Source of the DNA: Ilyonectria destructans
Lineage: Eukaryota; Ascomycota; Sordariomycetes; Hypocreales; Nectriaceae
Direction: 5' to 3'
NCBI GenBank assembly: GCA_020740775.1
Contig: JAHEWK010000008.1
Span: 1,054,001 to 1,118,000 of the forward strand
Length of the DNA stretch: 64,000 bases
Shown here in pieces: positions 11,310-24,405 of this stretch. The notes under the pieces are model-generated. The model worked only from the letters and a program-made list of their open reading frames with translations, did no database searches and had not been told where the DNA came from. How positions within the stretch are numbered: the first letter of the stretch is position 1; every line of letters starts with the position of its first letter. The position numbers and the translations under genes are program-made.

Positions 11310-13473
11310 CTAGCTCTGCGGGTCAAGCATCCCAGAAGCCTCCATCCGCGACCTCACCTCTCGTACAAGCGCCTTCGCCTCCTCCACTTCGACCCCATCC
11401 TGACAGAGCTCCGCGGCAAGACGATTAGCCGTGGAGTAGTCCGAGGTGCGCATGGCAAACTTGGCGAGCCACATCCGGGCCTTGCTAGTGGCTGCTGTGA
11501 CACCCGTGCCTTCGTTGCCCGTTTTCTCCTCGCCATCGGCGCCGTTGTCTGATCCAGGAGGAGAGTCGTTGTGGATAGCGATGGACTCGGCTAAATCACC
11601 CTCAGCAGCTGCACCGCCGTCCTCCTGGGCCACACAGAGTTCCATGTATGACTTGGCCTCCTCCTCCTCACCCAGCTGGTCGTACATAGCGGCAATCTGC
11701 AAGAGAATTTCCGGGTCCATGTGTCCTGTCGCGTTTCGTCCACCAAGAAGGTCCCCACCACTTCCGAAGCTGCTTCCCACGTCGTAGTATGCATCAGCCA
11801 AGAGTGCTCGCTTGAGAGCCTTTATGCCGTCGCGTTCTCTGCCCATCTTCTGTAGGCATGAGCCAACTGCCATCCACATCTTGCCGTCCCAGGGTCGCAG
11901 GCCGGCAGCCTTCTTGTAGTACCATAGCGAGTAAGTGTGCATCTCAAGCATCTCGTATGTTTGGCCAAGGCCGTACCATGCTCTGTAGTCGCGACGGTTG
12001 ACATCGACTGCTCTTCGATACGATTCAATAGCGGCATGTGTGTTCTTGAGTTCAACGTATTCGTGGCCCATCAGCGTCCAGGCTGAGAGACATGTTCTGT
12101 CCAATGTCAGGGCGCGTCTGAAGTATTGGACAGCCTTCTCATGCATAGAGAGGAGAGAATAGTAGTTTCCAATGACCACACACGATTCTGGACGGAACTT
12201 GTCTACACTTGAACAGAGATGTGCCAGGAATGCGAGTTTTGGTCGTAGGTTTAAAACGTAGAGAATGTTGGAGTAGTGGTCTAGCGAATCGAGTCGATGG
12301 GGATGGAGTGACAATAATCGACTAAAGTGCTGTTCGGCAGCCATCAAGTCTTTCGCGTGATACGCCAATAGGGCATTGCAAGTGAGAAGGAAGGATGAGG
12401 TCGGGAAAATGGACAAAAGCTGCTCGAGGGAGCTGGCTAGTCCGGGACCTTGCTGATACAGCTCCAGCGACGTATGGAGGTGGAACATGTAAGATACAAT
12501 GTTTTGAGGGCAATGCCTTGAGATGTTGTTAAGCTGCATCATGTTAGTATTAACTACCGGTAGATAGCATGGCGAACTTACGTCCTCAACTCGGGAGATT
12601 AGCGACGTCATTTCCAACCAGCATCCCCAGTTCATGGTGTATTTGTGCACGCTGCGAATAAAGAACGACAGGGCTCTTTCGTCATTCTTCTCCTTGGCAA
12701 GAACCATCCCGTACCTAGGCCAACGTTAGTTCGGGTCTTCCAGGGAACACGACCGCATTTCTTCTCACAAGTACTCGAGCCATCCCTGGCTGCTCTGAAC
12801 CTCCTCGTCCTCTGTGGCTCTCTCTTCGAACCAGGTGGCTAGGAATCGCCCGACCACGAGAAGTTGTTTGTTCGTCACCGTTCCCAGGTCTTGGGGGCCC
12901 ATAACCATCTCCGAATCCTCGTTCTTCCGCTTCTCGCCCGACATGAATTTGGCGTAGAGTGCGAGGAACAGGCTCTTCTGGCTGATCTTGGGCAGAGGAA
13001 CTACGGTCGTGGGCCGGGAGGATTCAGACGCCTTGGCCTTGCCCTTACTCTTCGTTGTCGAGGCGGCCGGGTTCTCGCCTCGCGATGTAAGAATGCTGGA
13101 GAGGAGGGAGTCGGGGAGGAAGACGGCGGCGCATCGGTCGTATTCTCTGCAGTCGAAGAAGGACTTGGCTAGCAGGTATTTGCTCAGCTCCTTAGCCTCA
13201 AGCGCTGCCTCATCAGGATCTGTGTTGGACGTGTATATGGGTGATGTGTATTTGCCATCGGTAGGCTCGGGTTGTTCATCGTCATCGTCGGTTTCGGGGA
13301 GGGCGTTAAGCAGTTCGGCGGCCCTTTGGTGACATTAGCACAAACCCGGGGTTCTGTAGCTGAAAGCTGGTTTACCATTTTGATGATTGGTATAGACACC
13401 TCTCGGAGCACTTGATCACTGCATCCTGGAGCGCAGCCCGCAGCTGCGAGATCTCGTGGGAGCTCAGCGCCAT
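11310..13473 (-). CDS. CDC23: Anaphase-promoting complex subunit Cdc23/APC8
   Basis: Predicted 669-residue TPR protein, subunit 8 of the APC/C ubiquitin ligase that drives mitotic exit in the nucleus. Exons: 13473-13376, 13323-12769, 12714-12582, 12533-11310; all junctions are GT-AG with matching phase. The N-terminus has the APC8 (PF04049-type) region, with LRAALQDAVIKCSERCLYQ near residue 10 and later YLLAKSFFDCREYDRCA. From about residue 240 onward a run of tetratricopeptide repeats is visible, with typical W, G, Y and A positions such as WTLMGHEYVE and WYGLGQTYEML. The last about 80 residues are acidic and less conserved. Length fits filamentous-fungal Cdc23. The start ATG is the first in frame before the conserved N-terminal block. 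Confidence 0.93.
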
Positions 13474-15050
13474 CGTGGCTGTTGATTTCTAGACGCGAGT
13501 GGTCGCGCGTGGACGTGAAGAAGCAACCTCCTGGATGGTTTGTCGCATGCGAGCTGTGGGCACCCCAATTGAGCAGGATGAGATGTCGAGAGGCTGTGTG
13601 CCGTGGAGTGTTGGAGAATCGGTATGACGTTGGTGTCAAGCTGCGTCACTGTCTTCGCTGTTGCTGGTGATGGCATCAACAGCCCCAGGCGCGGTCCGTG
13701 CTGGACGCGGGGCAAACTGTATGTTGCGCACTGTGCAACCAGCATCACATCCTCTTCCTCAGACATAAACATAGCCAGGTAACAAAGGAGGAGTAAAATG
13801 CGAGAAAAGATAAATCTTTGCTCAATATATACTCCAACCGCCTTTATAGGTCCCGACTACAATTCTGACAATAGAAACATATCTCAGGCTAGCATAATAG
13901 CACATCACTTGGTATTTCTTCATATTATCAAATGATATCTACAAACTGGAATGCACTGCGAGCAGTAAAGTTAAAACTACTGAAACTTTCGTTCTTTATT
14001 CCGCCTCCTTATCTTCCAAGAATGTTTTATTTCTATCACCTCCCAATGGCACTCCGTTTGCCTCAGTTTCACACTGTTGTCCCCATCTCCCCTCCATCTC
14101 TCACCCGCTCCACCTCCCACAATGTCTCTCTTTTGATATTACTTTGGATATGCAATTGATATCTCTATTAATCAATCATGACTCGTATTGACAAACGGGG
14201 AAGGCTATATCCGTTTTAGTGGCCGTGAAAGATTGATGGCACTGGATGGACACTACGTGTTTGCTGCAGAGAGCAATATCCTTCAGCGATTTGGGCAGAG
14301 GCGAGCTGAGGGATTTCTGTAGAGGACACCGGGTAGTGAATGTCTGCGTGGTTTAGATTGCTCTTCTAATAAATTGAGCGCCCTGCGTAGGCCCTTGTGG
14401 CACTTGTAGACGATAAGTGGGATCGGGTTTATCGTAACAGGGCTTTGAGATTAGCAGAGCTGCGATTCCACTCGGCTGGTATTAATTTTGTTGGGCCTTT
14501 ATTCATCGACTAAAATTATAAAGTCCAACATGGACAATCTAGGCTTTATCTTTATATGCACTCTTACACCTATTTACCAGTGATTTATCTCATAGTCTAG
14601 CATTGTTAGAGTTCCATCCGCTTTCCCTCTGCCTATTGTGCACCCCAAATGCCGTGCGACAATGGCGTTGAGAGAGCGAGGATTACCAATCCTTTACGAT
14701 GCCTCGCATAACCCCGATGTTCCTATGTATCTTCCCTTGGGCGAGAAGAGATCCCCGTTCTAATCCCATGATCATGGTGTTTTGTATGGGCCACCGAAGG
14801 CACTCGTATATTCACACTCAAGCTCCTGCCTCAATCCAAGCTCTGGCGATGACTCTATTTGATGCCTGGATCAAAACCCCATTTGCAGATGGCATAATTT
14901 ATCTACCAAGAAAAGTCCAACTGTTTAGCAGATGCACGCCCCCTCATACCCTCGCATTGCAAAAGCGCCACGCCAATAGCTTCAAGCTCCTGACACAGGC
15001 AGTCTCCCGCGCGCTCCTGTTGCACATCCGAGGTCTTCTGGGCTAGCATC
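13474..15050. other. Intergenic, no gene seen
   Basis: About 1.6 kb upstream of APC8 (minus) and of the small knuckle gene (plus). It is partly AT-rich (13,800-14,600) and holds only short shadow frames. Confidence 0.5.
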
Positions 15051-15555
15051 ATGAGCTCTAGCAGCCCGGTGAGGCTCTTTCCATGCATTCACTGCTGGAC
15101 ACCAGCAGTCAAGTGCCCCAACTACGTGTTCCTCAACCGAAGTTCCTGTGTCGACTGTCAGGTGAGATCTTCGGTCCCCCCGAGCCACAACCGCGCTCGG
15201 CATCCCCGTCCTGACAACCCCATCTGTCTAGAGCGCCCGAAGAGAAGTCCGCGGTGGCGAAATGGCAGCGGCCGAGGTACACGAGAATTTTGTACGATAC
15301 CTGTTGGAGATGTACACGGAAAACGATGGCATCACATACGAGCGTGTCAACGGGCACATCGCGAAGGCGAGGGCGGTCCACGTGGACAACTTGCTCAACA
15401 CGGCGCTCGATTACATCTGGCGCAATTTTCTAGGGATTTATGACAAGGTCTGCGACGAGTTGGAAAAGGCCCGTGACAGAGGGCCGCAGCAATGGACACC
15501 CGTGAATTTGTCGGAACGACTCGAGAGGTGGCAGAAGGAGGACCAAGACAGGTAG
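15051..15555 (+). CDS. Small protein with N-terminal Cys/His knuckle (pair member 1)
   Basis: Predicted 144-residue protein from exons 15051-15161 and 15232-15555. Exon 1 encodes PCIHCW, then KCPN, then CVDCQ, a spacing that could bind one zinc ion; the intron follows directly after CVDCQ in phase 0. Exon 2 encodes a mainly helical, charged region with YLLEMYTEND, a segment around AARAVH-like HIAKARAVHVDN, and WTPVNLSERLERWQKE near the end. No signal peptide or membrane segment is seen, so it is probably intracellular. I do not recognise a named family. The neighbour at 16321-16760 has the same first-exon design and intron position, so the two look like paralogues. Confidence 0.65.
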
Positions 15556-16320
15556 ACGATGGATGAGGAGTTGAATGAAAGTAATCGATATTGGTATAGG
15601 ACGTCTAGGGCCCGTAGCCTACTGGGGCTTGGAGGATTTCTTGCAGGGTTTCTGGAGGACAGTCCAATGATCACATTGCCTGATCCGTTCCCGCCTTCGA
15701 GCTTGGTTGGAACACTTACATGACAACACTGCCTCCATCATATCTGACAGATCATGTCGCTGGGTTCGCAGAAATGAATCTTCTGTGCATGTTGCACGCT
15801 TCTTTGTTCCCGCCTCTCCCAATTAAGTTTCGTCCATGTCGGTTCCTCGAGGACTGGCCAAGACTCGGGATGATGTCACAAGCACCGGTTTCCTGACCTC
15901 TTAGCTGGTATCGTGCTTCTACAGCAGATCACTCTGCAATTTTTGCGTCAGAGTATCGGTGAGAGGACGGTTTCTAGCACGGGGTCGAGTTTTGGAGTCG
16001 CTCAACAATAAAACCGCGCTGTTTTTGGTTGGCTGCAAAACAGATCTGTCTGTATCACGGTATGTCACGCTGTGAAGGATATTCACGTCTCACGAAAAGC
16101 ACGTCAGTTAAATTTTCGCTGTCGATTTTCCCCGTGCAGCCCGAATCACTTCACATGTTGGAGGCAAATCGGCATGGGCGATTTGTATAAGAAGTCAGTG
16201 GAGTATGGAGTAGGAGTTAACTCACGCATACCCTACCCACCCAAGTAGTATACTCGAATCATATGCTCTAGCAACAGCGCCTCTTTAAAAGTACAAAAAG
16301 AATTAATCAAGTATAATATC
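15556..16320. other. Spacer between the two knuckle genes
   Basis: 765 bp. No coding signal seen. A TATA-like GTATACTC lies about 75 bp before the second gene. Confidence 0.45.
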
Positions 16321-16760
16321 ATGCGTTGGCCGTGCAACCATCGTTGGGGTTCGTGGGCCTGCGGCAAATGGGTCAACAGCATCGGGGCCGCATGCGAAGA
16401 TTGCAAGGTACGCAGTCAGAGGAAATTCCTTGACTCAACTGCAGACAAGAGTTGTGAAGGTTTATTAGGTGAAGGAAGCTAAGGTTGTACCTAACTACTT
16501 AGAATAAGACGGGCGAAGACTCGGTGCCGACACATAAGCGACTTTCCCGAGTTGATGACGTAGAACTCCTTGTCCGGGGTCTCCGCAACGCGAATATCAA
16601 CACCGGGTGTGTCGTAGATATGTTGAGGGATGGAGCAGCGGAGCAACATTTGCTGGAGGCGCTTGATGTGATTAAGGAAAATGATGAGGCCTGGCATGAC
16701 CAAGTCTGTTCGATCGTAAGGGAGGCGATTAGCAGATGGAATAGAGGGACAACCAAATAA
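16321..16760 (+). CDS. Small protein with N-terminal Cys/His knuckle (pair member 2)
   Basis: Predicted 114-residue protein from exons 16321-16407 and 16503-16760. Exon 1 reads PCNHRW, WACGKW and then CEDCK, matching the PCxHxW...C...CxDC[QK] layout of the preceding gene, again with a phase-0 intron right after the last cysteine motif. Exon 2 is charged and helical (THKRLSRVDDVELLVRGL, later EALDVIKENDEAWHDQV). The acceptor at 16501-16502 was chosen because it keeps the frame and removes a 95-nt intron with stop codons; an earlier AG at about 16468 is possible. No secretion signal. Function unknown; zinc binding is an inference from the cysteines. Confidence 0.6.
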
Positions 16761-18653
<1,893 letters not shown>

Positions 18654-19350
18654 ATCACGAGGGAATCTAAAACAACTTCATAAAAATGTCAAACCACAAA
18701 CCTCAATGGATAAATCGAAGGAGACATGACGTAGTCATTTACGGCATAGCTCAACCGACATGAATGTTACGAGAAATAGACCACACAAGAGATACCTCGG
18801 GATGAATTGAGACACATGACTGAGCCAAACTCCATTTCAACCTAATTAATACGGCGGTCAAGGAAAAGACATTATTTCCTTCTTCCGTGTTGCATACATT
18901 GACAACTAGAGCCTGCTCAAATCGCTAAGTGTTCCCACACGATAGATCCCTTGTGCGCGTTTCATCCGACCCAAAGGTAAAGGAATTGATGGACAAAGGA
19001 GAGGAAGAAAAAGAATCCAAAAAGAAAATAGGGGAAATAATAAAAATGATGGCCCAAAGGCATAGACTCTCGAGTAGTTCTACACTCCGACACTGCCGGC
19101 CTCCTGATGTCGCCCTTCGCCCCAGCGGTGTGCAATTACCGGCAGCACACACCAAAAACACCGTCTTTGATTTGTCCGCAAGCCCCTGGACTCCTCGTCC
19201 GTCAACAAAAGAATAATAATGCTAGTAATAAAAAGGGAGAAGTGAAGTTTTTTGAAATATCCAAGAATTCTGGGCATGAACTGCATGGCCTCGTTACGGA
19301 ACGCCCTCTTGGTCTCGTTTCGTGCGAGAGGGGGTGAGCCTCTCCCTGCT
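18654..19350. other. Convergent 3' region
   Basis: 697 bp holding the 3' ends of the farnesyl diphosphate synthase gene (plus) and the RA-PH gene (minus). Open frames here overlap on both strands and look non-coding. Confidence 0.5.
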
Positions 19351-22300
19351 TTAATATCGTGACATGCTAGACAGGCCGTTGGTGCCGGCGCGGTTGATGA
19401 GCGGCTCCCGGGGACGGGGGTCGCGGCCGCGAGGGGGCTCGATCGGCTGCGTCTTCTCGCGGCGGATAGAGCGGTTGGGCAGCGGCGGGACCGGAGGTGG
19501 GGGAGCCCGGAAAGACGGCGGCTGCATGCCGGCGGTGGAGCGGCTGCGGGGCCGACTGCTGGCGCTGGAGGTCGGGGCCGTGCTGATGGAGTTGAGGGTG
19601 ACGGACCCGGGCAGGGGAGCCTTGCTGGTGTTGTGGTGGGTGCCGCCACGAGTGCTGCTGCGGATGAGGCCGGGGCCGATGGGGCTCATGGTGGCCGGTC
19701 CGCCGGTGGCGAAGTTGATGAGCGGGCCGTTGGAAGTAGGGCCCCTGTGGGCACCGCCCTGGCTCTCACGCCAACGAGGAGGCTCGGGGAAGCTGTTGGT
19801 GAGGTTGACGAGAGGCTGGGGCTTCTGCTTTAGGCTGGAAGGGATGGCGGCGATGACGGGTTTGGGAGCGACGGCGTTGTTGTCTACCATGGGTACTCGT
19901 CGTGTGGAGTGGACAGACTTGCTGCGTGAGCGGGCAGAATGCTCCGAGGCCGAGGGCAGCCAGGGTCTGGGCTCAGACTTCTTCTCCCGGGGAGGAGAGA
20001 CGGGCGAGGTGACGATGCTATTGATCAGGGAGGGAGCATCGGTGAAGGGCCCGGAGGCTTGTATCTGAGACCCGTTGGAAGTCCGCTCAGATCGCTCAAT
20101 CTGCTCAGCCTGTATTCGCTTCTTCTCATAGCCATTGCCCAGCAGGCCACCTGGGGAGAACTCGCTGTCGGTCTGGGGCGTCTGCGGCGTGGGAGAGGCG
20201 TGGGGTCCCTGCTTGGTCAGGACCTTGGGCTTCTGGACCTTGGGCTTTTGGGCAACGGGCTTGGGCTTGGGCGGGGGCACAACCTCAAAGTCCTTGCCGA
20301 AGTCCTCGATGGGCTTGTCGAAGCGGTTCAGGTCGATCAAGGGCTGGAAAGCACCGATTGTGTATGGGGACTCGTCGACCGAGACCTTGAGACGGTGGGA
20401 ACCGTTGGTAACGGTACTGATGGACTTGGTGATGTTGCCCTTTTGTGTTGGGAACGTGCTTTGCGAAATGCGCGGCGGCTTGTCGGGCACAACCCTCTCA
20501 TAAGGTTTTGGTTTCTTCTCAAAGTCAACCTGCTTGGTGACCAGGTACCAACTGCGCCAGCGTTGTACGAGTTCGTGGAACCGCTGGGCGAGCTGGGCAT
20601 CCTCGGCGGAGAAGAAGTGCACAAAGTTTTCGCCGTTGGGGAAGACGACTGTCTTCTGCTGGCTCTTGACGGCGTAGCAGAATCGGCGGGGGGCCTTGAG
20701 GTGGCGCTTGACCTCGCTCTCGCGAGGCGTGTAGATGTCAAAGTCAGACAGGTGGCACAAGACGGTGCTGTCCTTGTCTGAAGCCTTAGCCTCGGGCTTC
20801 TTAGACGAGAACATCTGGCCACTCTCTAACAGAGTAATCCAGCGCTTGTTCCACTTGCCGGGGCGGGAAGAGTGGTAGAGCTGGAGGGTAAATCCAGGTG
20901 GAGGGTTAGGCGTGCGGGGGACCGACTTGAGGTCGAGGTCCGCACCTGCGTCATTCTCGGAGATGTCGTCGGTGAGTACGAGTAGGGAGTTTTGCTGGTC
21001 GCGATCCCACGAGTTCATGACATCGCGGATGCGCTCGTAGCGACGAAGGCGTCGCTCGAGGCCCAGGTCGACATAGCACTCAATAATGACGCTCGTTTTA
21101 GGATCGATGTCATGGGCGGTGAGGTTCGCCGTTGAGTACAAAACATCGACGGGTGAGGTATCTGGGGTGACGGGGAGGTTGATGGTGGAGGATAGGCAAC
21201 GCACTGTCACGCGCTGGGGATCGTTAGTACCTGGTGATGATCGCATGACGTTTCCAGGGCTTACTCGTTCGCCTCCGTTGCTGGCAGAGGTGGGAGCATC
21301 GTGGTTGGGGACAATGCCCCTGCCGCCCTGCTCTATAAAACTCATCTCGTCGGACGAGAGAGAGTCCTCGAGGCTGCTGGCACGACTAGCACGGCTGTAT
21401 TCAAGGGAGAAAACGGTAGGCGCCTTAGGGCTCGGCGTTCCGTTTTGACTGTTGGTTGCATTCGATCGCCGGCCGCGAGACAGGAAAGGGAGCTTGTCGA
21501 ATATGAGGTACTTGTAGAGCTTGGGAGGGGGGGTAGTGACCTTGGCGCGCACGCGAGCAGCGTCTCGTTTCTTCTGCTCGGCGATGATGCGGTCGGTCTC
21601 GGCCTCGAGGCGGGCAACTTCGGCGGCCCAGCGTTCGGCTTCCTGCTCTTCGTCTCTGCGGCGCTCGGCGTTGTCGCGCTCGAGCTGGGCGGCACGGCCG
21701 GTGGTCTCTGCGTTGAGGCGAAAGGAGCGGAGGTTGAAAGCTTTGCGACGAGCAACTTCGTCGACGGGCGAGGGCAGCGACGAGGGAACGGGGATCGGCG
21801 AGGAAGGGATCGGCGAGGAAGGGATCGGCGGCGCGGAGGACTTGGACTTGGAGTTGGGTCTGGATTTCGACTTGGATTTCGACTTGGGCCTGAGCTTGAA
21901 GAGCCCTTCGCGGCTGCGGCTGGGAGCGAGGACAGAGGAAGCGGCTGAAGATGGAGCGGCTGAAGCTGGAGCAGCGGTGGGTTTGGGAGTCAGGGCAAGC
22001 GGCCGTGGGAGGGGCGGAACGGGCGATGGCGCCTGGAGTCGGTCCATGCTAGCGGGTGATGGCGACGCAGGGCGGTGCGGCAGGGGTCCATGGCCCACTG
22101 CGCCCACTGCAGCTCGCGGCGCTAACCCGCCTAGACGACTGCTAAGGGACCCTGAGACGCTGCCCGCGAGCCCCCCGGTGGCCGCTGCAACCCCTATAGC
22201 CCCTGGGTCGTCGTAGGGCAGCACGGGACTGCTGAGCAAGCTGCTGGGATTGGGCGACGGACCCCTGGACGGCGGCGGCGGCGGCGTCCAGCTGGGAGCA

Positions 22301-22686
22301 GGTGACGAGGGCAACGCGGGCCACGACGACGACGACTTGGGCAACATGGGCGACTTGGGTAACTTGGGAGACTTGGGCAACTTGGGAGACTTGGGCACCT
22401 TGGACACCTTGGGCGACTTGGGCACTTTCGGCGACTTGGGCCGCTGCGTGGGCACCGAGGCCACGCTCTTGGAGCGCCGGCGAGTGACCCGGGTCGACAG
22501 CGTCGGCGAGTCGAGCTGCGGATAGCAGTCGCCCGTTGTCAGGTTGCTGTTGATGGGGCCGAAGCCATCGTTGTACACGTCAAAGGCCCGGCGCCGCGTG
22601 ATGGACGACACGCTTTTGCCGCGCAGGGTGCGGTACCGCGACACGGGCACGGGCGGCGGCTGCAGCGTGGTCTGGAGAACATGACC

Positions 22687-22737
<51 letters not shown>

Positions 22738-22863
22738 ACTCTGCTTCAGCTTCTGCTTCTGCTTCGGCGTTTGCAGCTGCAGAGGCTGCACCGGCTGCAC
22801 GCGGTTGCGCTTCTGGGGTAGCGACAGAGGGGCCACCTCGGGCCCTGCCGCCATCGACGCCAT
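19351..22863 (-). CDS. Large coiled-coil / RA-like / PH domain adaptor protein
   Basis: Uninterrupted 1170-codon gene. Order of parts: disordered N-terminus with a Gln-Asn dipeptide run (about residues 42-58), Lys-Ser-Pro repeats (about 142-175) and proline/serine-rich stretches; a charged coiled coil (about 370-435, with ERDNAERRRDEEQEAERW); a Ras-association-like fold (about 550-640, with VTVRCLSSTINLPV and LLVLTDD); a PH domain (about 655-775, with GKWNKRWITLLESGQMF and ending in a helix around LVQRWRSWYLV); then a long disordered tail with SH3-type proline motifs (PPPPVPPLP). Coiled coil then RA then PH is the layout of the metazoan MRL proteins (RIAM/lamellipodin), which link Ras-type GTPases to actin at membranes. 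A similar role at hyphal tips is inference. It ends GLSSMSRY. Confidence 0.85.
22340..22440 (-). repeat. Coding minisatellite for Lys-Ser-Pro repeats
   Basis: Imperfect 9/18-bp repeats of the type GACTTGGGCAAC encode KSPK-VP/LP units in the RA-PH protein. Each SP within KSPK is a proline-directed kinase consensus. Confidence 0.7.
22688..22738 (-). repeat. Hexanucleotide microsatellite (GGTTCT)n in coding sequence
   Basis: About eight perfect GGTTCT units encode alternating Asn-Gln near the N-terminus of the RA-PH protein. Length changes here would stay in frame. Confidence 0.85.
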
Positions 22864-24405
22864 GGCGATCTGGTAGTCTGGGGATATTTCCCGGCGCCTC
22901 GGGCCTGGTTCCTTGCAGATACGAGAAAGTCGGCGGGCGCTGTCACTGGCTAAACCGCCCGGAACTGCCCTATCGGACTCCCAAAACGGCCCCTAAAATC
23001 CGGGGGAACGCGCGAAGCCCAAGTCGGTCGTCGACCAGCTATCTTCGTCGACAGGGTTCGAACGCCTATCTTTCTCCACAGAACCACGGAACGGAACCGT
23101 CGATGACAGGCCGGGGGGTTCGTATCTTGGGTTTGCGCGAGTGGCGATCGAGGGCGTTTTCGATCGAATCTCGCAGGTAGATAAGGTGGCTGGATAAGAT
23201 CCGACCAGGTCAGGCCAACTCAACAAATGAATGGCGCCTTTTTCTCTCTTCTCTCTCTCTTTGCGCGCGTGTTCGATAAGGGACGACGGTCGACCTTGTT
23301 CCCCCTCAGTCAGGATGAACCATTGCTTTTCTTCCCAGCAAGCCGTTGTCGCAGGAGCCGATGGACAGACGGTGGGAAAAAATCAAATGATTGTCGGCGG
23401 AAGAAATTGCTCAAGGATTGGATGAAGAGAGAGCGAGAAGGAAGATGTTGCAGGAAAGACGGAGGCGCGAGAACAAGGACATGCCACTGCTCAGCTCTGT
23501 CATGCGAAGCCTTTCATCCCGCCGACTATCGACGGGCCAAGGGCAAAGCATCCAAAGGAGGTGTCCCCATCGGCTGGCATGTATCGCGACACGGCGGGCG
23601 GCGCTGGCATGGGATAAAACTCGCAACCGTGTCTCGAGGTCTCAGTCTCCGCCCTGCCATACGACGGTGATCCATTCCACTGCCCAACAGGCGTACAGGC
23701 TGATAGTCCTACAGACGCATGGACCGAACGCTCCCTAAATGCCATGGTTGGGGCCTCCAAATTGATGGATCAAGGCTCGTTTTCTACCCGAGTAAGGGAC
23801 GGAACGTGTGTCACGGATGGGCGCGCATACGGCCCGGTGGCATAACTACATCATACATGCATTGGCAGATGTGGTTGGTAGTTCATCCAATCGGCCGAGA
23901 CGGAGACACTCTCCTCCAACTCATTCAGCTCATCTATCTTATTTACTGCGGACCTCACCTAGCTACGAGGTAAATTTACGAAGTAAACGTGGGACGGGCC
24001 AAGAAACCAGGCGTCAGTTCAATCAATGCACCGGATACCCAGAGCGCGGCAGTTGGTTATTTGTTTTGAGTCCATCGCCCCCATATCCACGGTTCTGTTT
24101 GTTTTTCAATCTCTTTCTAGTATCCCGACCTATTGGGAGCTGGGCCTGAAGGGAAGCCGTCGCAAGCCATCATACTTCAGTCTCCATCCACCACCGTGGT
24201 TTGGTGAAGCCAGCCCCATCATAGATTCCGCTGCATGGTGACGTCTGCCCGCACGCGCGAGACAGAGGCGTCCCTGTTCCTGGATCCCCGCCCCAGCACG
24301 ACTCAGGCATGCTCCGCTCGGCAAGACAAGCTGAGCTCACAGCCAATTTCTTGCCTCGCCTCTCCGCGACTGCTGGTGCATTCATGGAGTACAGAGGGAC
24401 AACCC
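22864..24405. other. Upstream region of the RA-PH gene and 3' region of the RmlD-like gene
   Basis: About 1.5 kb. Overlapping frames near 23,230-23,760 exist on both strands but look non-coding. No RNA gene was recognised. Confidence 0.5.

Noticed and set aside
19939..20781. 280-codon plus-strand frame within the RA-PH gene
   Set aside because: Shadow of the 1170-codon minus-strand gene, whose domains are clear.
23040..23080. GGTTCGAACGCC-like B box near 23.05 kb
   Set aside because: No matching A box or acceptor stem could be found at tRNA spacing.
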